Source: Streptosporangium sp. NBC_01495 (lineage in GTDB: Bacteria > Actinomycetota > Actinomycetes > Streptosporangiales > Streptosporangiaceae). Taken from it: 64,000 nt of DNA. The notes below the pieces were generated by a model. That model searched no databases and was not told where the DNA came from. It saw only the letters and a program-made list of their open reading frames with translations. The translations under genes were made by a program, and so were the position numbers. Positions 34,547-42,965 of the stretch are shown one piece after another (position 1 is the first letter of the stretch; each line of letters opens with the position of its first letter). Location: assembly GCF_036250735.1 (NCBI RefSeq), contig NZ_CP109430.1, forward strand, positions 7,626,001-7,690,000, in the 5' to 3' direction.

Positions 34547-37114
34547 TTACCTCAGGCCCGCGTCCAGGGCGGTGGTCAGGGTGCCGGTGTCACCGGACAT
34601 CTCCCAGACCATCGCGCCGAGCAGGCCCTTGCTCCGGAGCCACGCGGTCTTCTTCCCGATCGACCAGACGTCGTCGAAGGTCCACCACTGACCGCCGTTG
34701 CCGGTGTAGCAGTAGGTCGCCACCGACTGCTCGTCGTGTCTCACCGCGCACCCCGGCACGGAGGCCAGCAGGTTGGCGTACCCGCGGGTGCCCGCCTCGT
34801 CCGGGAACTGCCCCGGCGCCGCACCGGTGGCCGACTGCCACTCGCCGAACCTCCCGCCGTCGGCGACGCCCTGCCAGCCCCGGCCGTAGTACGCGAGACC
34901 GATGGTGATCTTGCGCGGGTTCACCCCCGCCTGGAGATAGACGTCGACCGTGTCCTCAACGCTGAAGTGGAACGGGTACGGGTCCTCGGCGTCGGTGTAC
35001 AGGTTGCCCTGGTGCCCGGCCCGATTGGGCTCCCAGGAGTTGTCGCTGCCCGCGCCGTGGAAGTCGTAGCCCTGGACGTTGAAGATGTCCAGGGACCTGG
35101 CGACCTCGGGCAGGTCCCAGCCCGCGGCGATCTTCGCCGGGTCGGCGGGGGTGAAGGCGGTCAGCTGGTAGCGCCTGCCGGTCTCCTGGGTCAGGGCGTC
35201 GAGCTGCCTGCGGAACTCGGCGATCAGCAGCGTGTTGTTCGCCTTGTCGTTCGGGCCGATGTGGTTGCCCGCGTGCCCCTCGGAACCGGGCCACTCCCAG
35301 TCCAGGTCGATGCCGTCGAAGATGCCCGCGGCGCTGCCGGGGCCGCCCGCGCCGTTGTAGACCGGCAGGTTCCCCTTGATGTACGTGTCGATGCAGGAGC
35401 TCACGAACTTCTTCCGCGCCGCGTCGGTGGCCGCCACGTCGGAGAAGTACTTCGAGTACGTCCAGCCGCCGAGCGAGATCAGCACCTTGAGGTTCGGATA
35501 CTTCGCCTTGAGCTTGCGGAGCTGGTTGTAGTTGCCGCGCAGCTTCTCCCAGCCGGTGTCGGCGACGCCGTCCACCGACTGCGCCGCGCTCATCGGCCTG
35601 CCGTAGTCGGCGTCCGCGTCACCGGAGCCGTCACCCTGGTTCGGGTCCTGCGGGTTCGGGGTGGTGCCCTTGGTGACACCCTGCAGGCACGTCAGGTTCA
35701 CCGGGTCGATGTTGCCGAAGGCGTAGTTGAGGTGGGTCAGCTTCGCGGCGGCGCCGGTGGTGTCGAGGTTGCGCACGAAGTACTGGCGGCCGTAGATGCC
35801 CCACTGGACGAAGTAGCCGATCCTGGCGTACCCGCTGCCGATGATGTCGTCGGTGCTCACCTTCAGCGCGGTGCTCGCCGCGGACGTGTTGTCGTACAGG
35901 TCGCGGGCCTTCACCGTGAAGGTGTACTCGGTGGACGGCGACAGCCCGTTCACCGTGGCGGAGGTGCCGGTCACCGTCGTGGCCAGGGTCGCGCCGGTGT
36001 AGACCTCGTACCCGGCGACGCCCCTGTTGTCGGTCGAGGCGTTCCACGCGAGCGAGACGCCGGAGGAGCTCTTGCCGGTGACGCGCAGGCCGGAGGGCGC
36101 GGTCGGCGGCTGGGTGTCGTCGCCGGCGTTGTTGGTGGTCACCCTCAGCGCCGCGCTCGCCGGGGAGAGGGTTCCCTTGCGGTCCCTGGTCCGCACGGTG
36201 AACGTGTACTCGGTGTTCGAGGTCAGGCCGGTGACGGTCGTGTTCGTCCCGGTGACCGTCGCGACGAGGTCGGCGCCCCGGTAGACCTGGTAGCCGGAGA
36301 TCGGGAGGCTTCCAGGGGTCGCGGCGTCCCAGGCCAGCGAGACGGTCCTGGTCGTCTTGACCGGCGAACGCAGGTTGCCGGGCGCGCCGGGCGGGGTGTC
36401 CGCCGCGCCGTCGCATCTGACGTCGTTGATCCTGCAGTTCTCCGGCTCGGCGGACGCGCCGCTGAGCGTGAACGCGGGACTGTACGGCTCGGTGGTGCCG
36501 CGTGCCGCCACGGTCGTGTTGTAGTGGGCCGGGCTCAGCGTGACCTGGCGCCCGCTCTGGCTCAGCGCCCCGTTCTGCGCGGCGCTCGCGGTGACCCCCG
36601 CGGGCAGGTCGAAGGTGATCGACCAGCCGGTGAGCGCGGTGTCGGTGTTGTTGGCGATCACGAACCTGCCCTGCGTGCCGCTCCCCGAGTAGGTGGCGGT
36701 GAGGGGCGCGTCGGGGGGCGGCGGGTCGCCGCTGCCGTCGCAGTTGGCGCCGTTGATCGTGCAGCTCACCGGCTGGGCCGCCGCGCTGAGCGTGAACGTG
36801 GGACTGTACGGCTCGGTGTTGCCGTTCGCCCGCACCGTGTTGATGTAGAAGGCGGGGGTCAGCTTGACCCGCGTCCCGTTCTGCGTGGTGGTGGCGTGCT
36901 GGGCACCGCTGACCGTGACGCCCGCGGGCAGGTCGAAGGTGATCGACCAGCCGGTGACCGGGGTGGTGCCGGGATTACTCACCACGAACTTGCCCTGGGT
37001 GCCGGTGAGGGTGAAGGCCGCGGTGAGCCGGGCGGCGGCCGAGGCGGGGGACGAGAGAGCGGCGAGAGCGGCTGCCAGGGCGAGAACCAGCAGCACGGAG
37101 GCTGATCGGCGCAC
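34547..37114 (-). CDS. Secreted GH18 chitinase with two CBM2 and two fibronectin III domains
   Basis: 855 residues. Signal peptide (residues 1-27, ending SPASAAA), two CBM2-like domains (about 28-125 and 138-230; each has TGWSITFDLPAGV and a TI/RIND-type Cys pair), two FnIII domains (about 240-330 and 338-425), and a GH18 barrel from about 430. The catalytic DGIDLDWEW motif is near residue 600 and WTFDDVWS near the end. It hydrolyses chitin outside the cell. GTG 37114 has GGAAGGG six bases upstream, directly after a 17-bp palindrome that is probably its operator. Confidence 0.94.
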   Translation of the reverse strand: MRRSASVLLVLALAAALAALSSPASAAARLTAAFTLTGTQGKFVVSNPGTTPVTGWSITFDLPAGVTVSGAQHATTTQNGTRVKLTPAFYINTVRANGNTEPYSPTFTLSAAAQPVSCTINGANCDGSGDPPPPDAPLTATYSGSGTQGRFVIANNTDTALTGWSITFDLPAGVTASAAQNGALSQSGRQVTLSPAHYNTTVAARGTTEPYSPAFTLSGASAEPENCRINDVRCDGAADTPPGAPGNLRSPVKTTRTVSLAWDAATPGSLPISGYQVYRGADLVATVTGTNTTVTGLTSNTEYTFTVRTRDRKGTLSPASAALRVTTNNAGDDTQPPTAPSGLRVTGKSSSGVSLAWNASTDNRGVAGYEVYTGATLATTVTGTSATVNGLSPSTEYTFTVKARDLYDNTSAASTALKVSTDDIIGSGYARIGYFVQWGIYGRQYFVRNLDTTGAAAKLTHLNYAFGNIDPVNLTCLQGVTKGTTPNPQDPNQGDGSGDADADYGRPMSAAQSVDGVADTGWEKLRGNYNQLRKLKAKYPNLKVLISLGGWTYSKYFSDVAATDAARKKFVSSCIDTYIKGNLPVYNGAGGPGSAAGIFDGIDLDWEWPGSEGHAGNHIGPNDKANNTLLIAEFRRQLDALTQETGRRYQLTAFTPADPAKIAAGWDLPEVARSLDIFNVQGYDFHGAGSDNSWEPNRAGHQGNLYTDAEDPYPFHFSVEDTVDVYLQAGVNPRKITIGLAYYGRGWQGVADGGRFGEWQSATGAAPGQFPDEAGTRGYANLLASVPGCAVRHDEQSVATYCYTGNGGQWWTFDDVWSIGKKTAWLRSKGLLGAMVWEMSGDTGTLTTALDAGLR

Positions 37115-37130
37115 GTAGATGCCCTTCCAT

Positions 37131-37147
37131 TTAGGAAAGTTTCCTAA
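37131..37147 (-). promoter_or_regulatory. Palindrome TTAGGAAAGTTTCCTAA upstream of the chitinase
   Basis: Two 8-base arms around a single central base, ending three bases before the GGAAGGG ribosome-binding site. AT-rich in a GC-rich region, so it stands out. Position and symmetry suggest an operator or a transcription-start element for carbohydrate-responsive control of the chitinase. Confidence 0.6.
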
Positions 37148-37375
37148 TAATTACGCGGATCGTAACCCCGGTATCCCATGCCTACAAGGCCCAAAACAGC
37201 GTCTCCCGCCGGGCTCGGCCCCTGCGGTCCCCCGCTCGGGCGCCCGAGGACGGAAAGCCGGTCGGGCCGGGTCGTCGACATCGGCGGGGGCCGTCAGGCG
37301 ATCAGCGGAGGCGACCGTCCTCGGGCGCGACGGCGACCGGCCGGAATTCCGTGACCGGAACCCGCCGGGAGGCCC

Positions 37376-38119
37376 TCAGCTAAGGCCCCCGTTGGCCTGG
37401 AGGTTCTGGCCGGTGAGCCAGCGGCCGTCGGGACCCACCAAAAAAGCCACGACGTCCGCGATGTCCGAGGGGTCGCCGAGGCGGGAGAGCGGGGTCAGCG
37501 CGGCGATCTGGGTGAGGAGCTCCTCCGGGTTGGTGCCGCGCAGCAGGTCGGTGTCCGTGGCGCCCGGGGAGACCGTGTTGACGGTGATGCCCCGCTCGCC
37601 GAGCTCGCGGGCCGCGACGGAGGTCAGCTGTTCGAGGGCGCCCTTGCTCGCCGCGTAGGGGGCGATACCCGATGCGGGGCGGACGGTGTTGAGAGTGGAG
37701 ATGTTGACGATACGGCCGCCGTCGCGCATGTGCCTGGCCGCGTACCGGATGGTCAGGAAGGCCGCCTTGGCGTTGACCGCCATGGCGCGGTCGTACAGCT
37801 TCTCGGTGGTCTCCGCGATGGGGATCGGGGTGAAACTCAGCGCGGCGTTGTTGACCAGGATGTCGAGGCCGCCGAGAAGCTCCTCGGCGGTCTCCATCAG
37901 CCACTCCGCGGCGCCCCGCCTCGCGAGGTCGACCTGGACGGCGCGGACGCTCCCGCCCGCCTCCTTGACCACCCGCTCCACCTCGCCCGCGGACGCGGCG
38001 GCGTTCGCGTAGCTGAAGAGAACGTCCGCCCCGTCGCGGGCGAGACGCTCCACGATCGCCCGGCCGATGCCCCGGGACCCCCCGGTGACCACCGCCGTCC
38101 TACCCTCCAGTACCGCCAT
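37376..38119 (-). CDS. SDR family oxidoreductase
   Basis: 247-residue classical short-chain dehydrogenase/reductase. NAD(P) loop TGGSRGIGRAI, NNAA, catalytic Ser with the YAASK pair intact, and the C-terminal GRWLTGQNLQANGG typical of FabG-like enzymes. Substrate unknown. ATG 38119 with GGAGG five bases upstream; an open frame continues upstream to 38536 but the added residues are not SDR-like. Not obviously linked to the chitinase downstream (256 bp away). Confidence 0.9.
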   Translation of the reverse strand: MAVLEGRTAVVTGGSRGIGRAIVERLARDGADVLFSYANAAASAGEVERVVKEAGGSVRAVQVDLARRGAAEWLMETAEELLGGLDILVNNAALSFTPIPIAETTEKLYDRAMAVNAKAAFLTIRYAARHMRDGGRIVNISTLNTVRPASGIAPYAASKGALEQLTSVAARELGERGITVNTVSPGATDTDLLRGTNPEELLTQIAALTPLSRLGDPSDIADVVAFLVGPDGRWLTGQNLQANGGLS

Positions 38120-38441
38120 GCCGACCTCCGTGCCTCTCCCGTGAGCTCTCAGCCGTCCTTCGGGCCCCGCGTCCACGCCTGCCGCGCTCCCCCCGCCGTC
38201 ATCGCCTTCGTCCCGGGAACGCCCATGCCCGCCGCGTCCGCTCCCCTTTTCGGGCCCCTCGGCCTCCCGCGGCTTCGGACCCCACCGCGAACCTATGATC
38301 GACGGGCGCGGTTGTCGACGCCTTTCCGGGACGTGCCCGGCCCCGCGAACCAGGCGAAAACGGGCCGGTTCATTGGTGCGTTCCAGATCCGTGATGCTCC
38401 GGATGTGGCGAGTTTCGGTCCCGCGACCTAATCTGCCCACC
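38120..38441. other. 322-bp divergent gap between the SDR and DUF2252 genes
   Basis: Must hold both promoters. Open frames cross it on both strands because of GC content, but none resembles a protein. I see no convincing palindrome or -35/-10 pair. Confidence 0.45.
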
Positions 38442-39740
38442 ATGACCACCGATGGGCGCTCGGCGCACATTCTCGACGTCCTGATCACCGAGTTCGGTGA
38501 TTCCATGAAACGTGACCCCGCCGCCTTCCGGCGCAAGTTCCGGAAGATGGCCGCCTCGCCCTTCGCCTTCTACCGGGGCAGCGCCTGCCTGTTCTACGCG
38601 GACATGACCGGCGCGTTCGCCGACGACGCCTTCCTCGACGAGCAGACGCGGCGCGTCTGGATCCACGGCGACCTGCACGCCGAGAACTTCGGCACCTACA
38701 TGAACGCCTCGGGCGTCCTGGTGTTCAACGTCAACGACTTCGACGAGGCCTACGTCGGCCCGTACATCTGGGACCTGCGGCGCTTCGCGGCCAGCGTCGC
38801 GCTCATCGGGTACGCCAAGGCGCTGTCGGACGACGTCATCACCGATCTGGTGACCGAGTTCGCCCACTCGTACCTCTCCGAGCTGCACGGCATCTCGGAC
38901 GGCGGGGACGACGCGATCGGCTCGCTGACCCTGGACACCACGAGCGGGGTGCTCCACCGGGTGCTGCAGCTCGCCCGGCTGAACACCCGGGTGGCGCTGC
39001 TGGACCTGGAGACCACCGTCGAGAACTTCGACCGCAGGTTCGCCGTCATGGACGGCCGCTATCCGGTGGACCAGGAGACCCGCGAGGCGGTGGAGGCGGC
39101 CTTCCGCGACTACCTGACGACCCTTCCCACGGTCTCGGAGGTCGAGCACAAGATCAAGGACTTCGCGCTGCGCACCGGCATCGGGATCGGCTCGGCCGGG
39201 CTGCCCTCGTACAACATGCTTCTCGAGGGCCACACCCAGGCCCTGGAGAACGACGTCATCCTCTACATGAAGCAGGCCCAGGTCCCGGCCGTGGCGCGGC
39301 ACATCACCGACGAGAAGGTGCACGGCTACTTCAAGCACCAGGGCCACCGCACCGCGGAGTCGCAGCGGGCCCTGCAGGCGTACGCCGACCCGTGGCTCGG
39401 CTACACCATGCTGAACGGCGTCGGCCAGCTGGTCGCCGAGGTCTCTCCCTACTCCGCCGACCTGGCCTGGGGTGACGTCAACGAGCCGGACGAGCTGGCC
39501 TCGGTCGTCCGCGACCTGGGCCGGGCCGTGGCCAGGATGCACTCGGTGGCCGACGACGAGTCCAGCCACGACCTGGTCGACTTCTCCACCGAGGACGCGA
39601 TCGTGGCCGTGATCGGCGGCGACACCGACGGCTTCACCCGCGGCCTCGTCGACTTCGCCCACGCCTACGGGGCTCGGGCCAGGGCCGACCACGGTCTCTT
39701 CGTCGACCTGTTCAGGAACGGCCGCCTCCCCGGCCTCTGA
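38442..39740 (+). CDS. DUF2252 family protein
   Basis: 432 residues. DUF2252 hallmarks: SPFAFYRGSACLFYADM near residue 30-46, VWIHGDLHAENFGTY (kinase-like HGDLHxENF), FNVNDFDEAYVGPYIWDLRRFAASV, and later GVGQLVAEVSPYSADLAW. These resemble the catalytic and metal-binding loops of APH/protein-kinase-fold phosphotransferases; substrate unknown. ATG 38442 is chosen as the domain starts there; GTG and other starts upstream are possible. Confidence 0.9.
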   Translation: MTTDGRSAHILDVLITEFGDSMKRDPAAFRRKFRKMAASPFAFYRGSACLFYADMTGAFADDAFLDEQTRRVWIHGDLHAENFGTYMNASGVLVFNVNDFDEAYVGPYIWDLRRFAASVALIGYAKALSDDVITDLVTEFAHSYLSELHGISDGGDDAIGSLTLDTTSGVLHRVLQLARLNTRVALLDLETTVENFDRRFAVMDGRYPVDQETREAVEAAFRDYLTTLPTVSEVEHKIKDFALRTGIGIGSAGLPSYNMLLEGHTQALENDVILYMKQAQVPAVARHITDEKVHGYFKHQGHRTAESQRALQAYADPWLGYTMLNGVGQLVAEVSPYSADLAWGDVNEPDELASVVRDLGRAVARMHSVADDESSHDLVDFSTEDAIVAVIGGDTDGFTRGLVDFAHAYGARARADHGLFVDLFRNGRLPGL

Positions 39741-39746
39741 CCCCTC

Positions 39747-39783
39747 GCCCGGCCTCCGCGAAACGTCTTCCCCGAGGCCGGGC
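39747..39783 (+). terminator. Hairpin after the DUF2252 gene
   Basis: GCCCGGCCTC and GAGGCCGGGC form a perfect 10-bp stem with a 17-base loop, six bases past the stop. It lies between convergent genes. Confidence 0.65.
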
Positions 39784-39860
39784 ACACCTCACCCGGTCCC
39801 GCCCCTCGCCGCCCGCCGGGGCCGGGGCCGGGGCCGGGCACACCGTCCGGCCCCACCCCG

Positions 39861-39890
39861 CCGTTCACCGCCGTTCACCGCCGTTCACCG
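39861..39890 (-). repeat. 10-bp repeat x3 containing the dppF stop codon
   Basis: CCGTTCACCG is repeated three times without a mismatch. On the minus strand this is CGGTGAACGG, and the TGA in the unit at 39881-39890 is the real dppF stop. The repeat period is not a multiple of three. This is the cleanest case of a repeat that copies a stop codon. Confidence 0.85.
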
Positions 39891-40880
39891 GTGCTCCGCC
39901 TCGGCCTCGCGCCGGACGGAGGCCGGGCGGGCCCCGGCGTGATGGCAGGCGACCTGGGCGGCGGCCGAGGACGGCAGCACCGGCAGCGGCCGTGACACGC
40001 ACAGCCCGTCGACCCCCGTCCCGGCCGCCGCGCCCGAGGCCAGGACCTGGCAGCGCGGATGGAAGCGGCAGCCCGGCGGGATCCGGGTCGGGTCCGGTGG
40101 CTCGCCGCCCAGCACCACGGGCGACGGCGACTCCGGCAGAACCGACAGCAGCGCCTGGGTGTACGGGTGCGAGGGCGCGGTGAGGATCCGTTCCACCGGC
40201 CCCGACTCGACGATCCTGCCGAGATACATCACCGCGACGCGGTCGGCGATGTTCCAGGCCAGCCCGAGGTCGTGGGTGACGACCAGTGCCGACAGGCCGA
40301 ACTCGTCGCGGAGGCGGAGCAGCAGGGCGAGGATCTCGCCGCGCACCGACGCGTCCAGCGAGGCCACCGGCTCGTCGGCGACCAGCACCCTGGGGTCGAG
40401 CGCGAGGGCCCCGGCGATGACGACGCGCTGGCGCTGGCCGCCGGAGAGCTCGTGCGGGTAGCGGTTGAGGAACCGCTCGGGGGGCCGCAGCCCGGCGCGT
40501 GACAGCGCCGACGCGACCCGCTCCCCCTCCGCGGGCAGGCGGTGGATGCGCGGCCCCTCGGCCACCGCCTCGTAGACGGTGTGCCGGGGGTTGAGCGATC
40601 CCGTGGGGTCCTGGAGCACGAGCTGCACCTCGCGCCGGTGGGCCCGCAGCGCGCGCGAGGAGTAGGCCAGCGGGACGCCGCCGTACAGGACCGACCCCGA
40701 GGCGGGCCGCTCCAGGCCGAGCAGGGTGCGGGCCAGCGTCGTCTTGCCACAGCCGGACTCGCCGACCAGCGCGACGATCTCCCCCTGGCCCACGACGAGG
40801 TTCACCCCGTCCACCGCGCGGGCGCGGCGCCCGCGCGAGACGAACTCCACGTGCAGGTCCCGCGCTTCGAGCAGGGTCAT
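39885..40880 (-). CDS. Oligopeptide ABC transporter ATP-binding protein (DppF/OppF type)
   Basis: 331 residues. Walker A GESGCGKTTLARTL, signature LSGGQRQRVVIAGAL, Walker B VLVADEPVASLD, and the C-terminal oligopeptide/dipeptide extension with the Cys-rich RFHPRCQ motif that binds an Fe-S cluster or metal in this family. ATG 40880 overlaps the dppD stop by four bases (ATGA), so the two ATPases are translated together; AGGAG is just upstream. Distal gene of a five-gene operon. Confidence 0.93.
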   Translation of the reverse strand: MTLLEARDLHVEFVSRGRRARAVDGVNLVVGQGEIVALVGESGCGKTTLARTLLGLERPASGSVLYGGVPLAYSSRALRAHRREVQLVLQDPTGSLNPRHTVYEAVAEGPRIHRLPAEGERVASALSRAGLRPPERFLNRYPHELSGGQRQRVVIAGALALDPRVLVADEPVASLDASVRGEILALLLRLRDEFGLSALVVTHDLGLAWNIADRVAVMYLGRIVESGPVERILTAPSHPYTQALLSVLPESPSPVVLGGEPPDPTRIPPGCRFHPRCQVLASGAAAGTGVDGLCVSRPLPVLPSSAAAQVACHHAGARPASVRREAEAEHR

Positions 40881-41935
40881 CGAGTCTCCTCGTGGACGCG
40901 GACGTGGACGCACGCGGCGGTGTGCGCCGCCTCGGCACGGCCTGCCTCGGTACGGCCCGTTTCGGTGCCGTTCGTTTCGGTGCCGTCCGCTTTGGTACGG
41001 CCCGCTTTGGTACGGCTCACCGGCCAGAGCTCGACCGACTCCGACGCGCACGAGACGAGCGACACCGGGCAGCGGGGATGAAAGGAACACCCCGTGGGCA
41101 GGTGGGCCGGGTCGGGCGGATCCCCGCCCAGTCCCCTGGGCGCCATCCTGGAGGCGGGGTCGCCGACGGTGGGGAAGGCCTCGGCCAGCGCCCTGCCGTA
41201 GGGGTGCCCGGCGTTTCCGAAGACCTCGTGCGAGGGACCGGACTCGACCACGCGGCCCGCGTACATGACCGCCAGCCGGTCGCACGTCGCGGCCAGGACC
41301 GACAGATCGTGAGAGATCATGACGAGGCCGATCCCGTGCTCGGCGATGAGCGAGCGGATCAGTGAGAGCACCTGCGCCTGGATCATCACGTCCAGCGCGG
41401 TGGTCGGCTCGTCGGCGACGATCAGGCGCGGGGAGCAGGCGAGCGCCATCGCGATCATCACGCGCTGGCGCTGTCCGCCGGACAGCTCGTGCGGGTAGCC
41501 GCGCGCCCGCCAGGCGGGCAGGCCGACCTGCTCCAGCAGCTCCGCCGTCCTGCGCCGCGCCGCCGCGCCGGTCGCCATGCCGTGCACCCGCAGCGGCTCG
41601 GCGATCTGGTCGCCGATCCTGCGCACCGGGTTCAGGGCGTGCTGGGCGCCCTGGAAGATCAGGGAGGCCGACGCCCACCGGACCGCGCGCAGCCGCCCCC
41701 AGCTCATCGTGAGGACGTCCTCGCCGTCCAGCAGGATCTCCCCGGACACCAGCGCGTCCCTGGGCAGCAACCGCAGCAGCGACATGGCCAGCGTCGACTT
41801 GCCCGACCCCGACTCCCCCGCCACGCCGAGGGCCTCGCCCTCCGCCAGGTCGAGCGAGACGCCCCGCACGGCGGGGACGTCCCCGGCCGCGCTCCGGTAG
41901 GTCACCGCCACGTCGCGCAGTTCGAGCAGGGTCAC
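40877..41935 (-). CDS. Oligopeptide ABC transporter ATP-binding protein (DppD/OppD type)
   Basis: 352 residues. Walker A GESGSGKSTLAMSLL, signature ELSGGQRQRVMIAMAL, Walker B LIVADEPTTALD, and the oligopeptide extension SFHPRCPVS. The C-terminal tail (TKAGRTKADGTETNGTETG) is unusual: it is encoded by six 15-bp repeats that add five-residue units. GTG 41935 is the start, and it lies in the last unit of the degenerate repeat that follows dppC. Pairs with DppF to power peptide import. Confidence 0.92.
   Translation of the reverse strand: MTLLELRDVAVTYRSAAGDVPAVRGVSLDLAEGEALGVAGESGSGKSTLAMSLLRLLPRDALVSGEILLDGEDVLTMSWGRLRAVRWASASLIFQGAQHALNPVRRIGDQIAEPLRVHGMATGAAARRRTAELLEQVGLPAWRARGYPHELSGGQRQRVMIAMALACSPRLIVADEPTTALDVMIQAQVLSLIRSLIAEHGIGLVMISHDLSVLAATCDRLAVMYAGRVVESGPSHEVFGNAGHPYGRALAEAFPTVGDPASRMAPRGLGGDPPDPAHLPTGCSFHPRCPVSLVSCASESVELWPVSRTKAGRTKADGTETNGTETGRTEAGRAEAAHTAACVHVRVHEETR
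40931..41020 (-). repeat. 15-bp tandem repeat x6 inside the dppD 3' coding end
   Basis: Six consecutive 15-base units, e.g. CTCGGTACGGCCCGT, TTCGGTGCCGTTCGT, TTTGGTACGGCCCGC. In frame, they encode five-residue variants of (G/D)(R/G)T(K/E)(A/T) in the C-terminal tail of DppD. Confidence 0.85.
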
Positions 41936-42065
41936 GAGACCCCCCGGAGGCGTGGGCCGGACACGGCCGGGGCCCCTGGAGACCAGGGGTCGATCACGGT
42001 CACGAGGTCCCGCGGGCATGGGTCGAGTACGGTCACGAGGCCCCCCGAAGGCGTGGGTTGAGTAC
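41932..42065 (-). repeat. Degenerate repeat at the dppC/dppD junction
   Basis: On the minus strand the dppC end CCGTACTCAACCCACGCCTTCGGGGGGCCTCGTGA is followed by CCGTACTCGACCCATGCCCGCGGGACCTCGTGA and a longer third form ending GGGGGGTCTCGTGA. The GTGA (stop/start overlap) elements lie at 42033, 42000 and 41932. The dppD start codon is in the last copy, so the original 4-base overlap of the two genes seems to have been pushed apart by about 100 bp. Confidence 0.75.
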
Positions 42066-42965
42066 GGTCTCCAGGGCGCGTCCGCAGAGGGTGAACGCCA
42101 GGACGACCAGGACGATGCACAGACCGGGCGGCAGCACGTACCACCAGGCGCCCGAGGTGGCCGCGCCCCAGTCGTAGGAGCCGCGCAGCATGCCGCCCCA
42201 CGACACCTGGCCCGAGTCCGCGCCGAGGAAGGCGAGGGTGGACTCGGTGACGATGGCGCTCGCCACCGTGAGGGTGGTGTTGGCCAGGACCAGCGGGGCG
42301 ACGTTCGGCAGCACGTGCCGGGTCATGACGTGCCAGTGCCCGGCGCCCAGCGCCCTGGACCTCTCGATGTAGGGCCTGGCCTCGACCGCCAGCGTCTGGG
42401 CCCGGATCAGCCTCGCCGTGGAGGCCCAGGAGGTCACCCCGATCGCCAGGATGATCGTGGACGCGCCGCCGCCGAGGACGGCCGCGAGCACCAGGGCCAG
42501 GACCAGGGCGGGCAGCACCAGGAACCAGTCGGTGACGCGCATCAGCACGGCCGAGGCCCAGCCCCGGAAGTGCCCGGACGCGATGCCGAAGACCGTACCG
42601 ATCACCATGCTGAGCAGGGCCGACATGAACCCGATGAGCAGCGAGACCCGCGCGCCCCACAGGAGCATGAGCAGGACCGAGCGGCCGGACTCATCGGTGC
42701 CGAGCGGGAAGTCCGCACTCGGCGGCGCCATCTTGGCACCCGTCGCCCTGGTCACGTCCATGCCGGACGGGTCGGTGACCAGCGGCGTGACGAGGGCCGC
42801 CAGGACGGCGACCAGCAGGATCGCCGCGCCGTACAGCCCGGCCCTGTTCCCGCCGTACGCGCGGCAGAACCGCGCGAGGGCGGCACGGCGGCGCGCCCTC
42901 GCGATCGCACGCGACGTCCCGGCGCCGTCGCCGACCTCCCTCGTCTCCTCCTCCTTCGTGCTCAC
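42033..42965 (-). CDS. Oligopeptide ABC transporter permease (DppC type)
   Basis: 310 residues. A 35-residue charged cytosolic lead, a TM segment (about 40-62), the ADFPLGTDESGRSVLLMLLWG motif of DppC/OppC permeases, and the BPD_transp_1 region with five more TMs containing YIERSRALGAGHWHVMTRHVLPN (EAA loop). GTG 42965 shares GTGA with dppB. A very long open frame continues upstream, running antisense-free across dppB on a different frame, but that is coincidental. Confidence 0.92.
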   Translation of the reverse strand: MSTKEEETREVGDGAGTSRAIARARRRAALARFCRAYGGNRAGLYGAAILLVAVLAALVTPLVTDPSGMDVTRATGAKMAPPSADFPLGTDESGRSVLLMLLWGARVSLLIGFMSALLSMVIGTVFGIASGHFRGWASAVLMRVTDWFLVLPALVLALVLAAVLGGGASTIILAIGVTSWASTARLIRAQTLAVEARPYIERSRALGAGHWHVMTRHVLPNVAPLVLANTTLTVASAIVTESTLAFLGADSGQVSWGGMLRGSYDWGAATSGAWWYVLPPGLCIVLVVLAFTLCGRALETVLNPRLRGAS

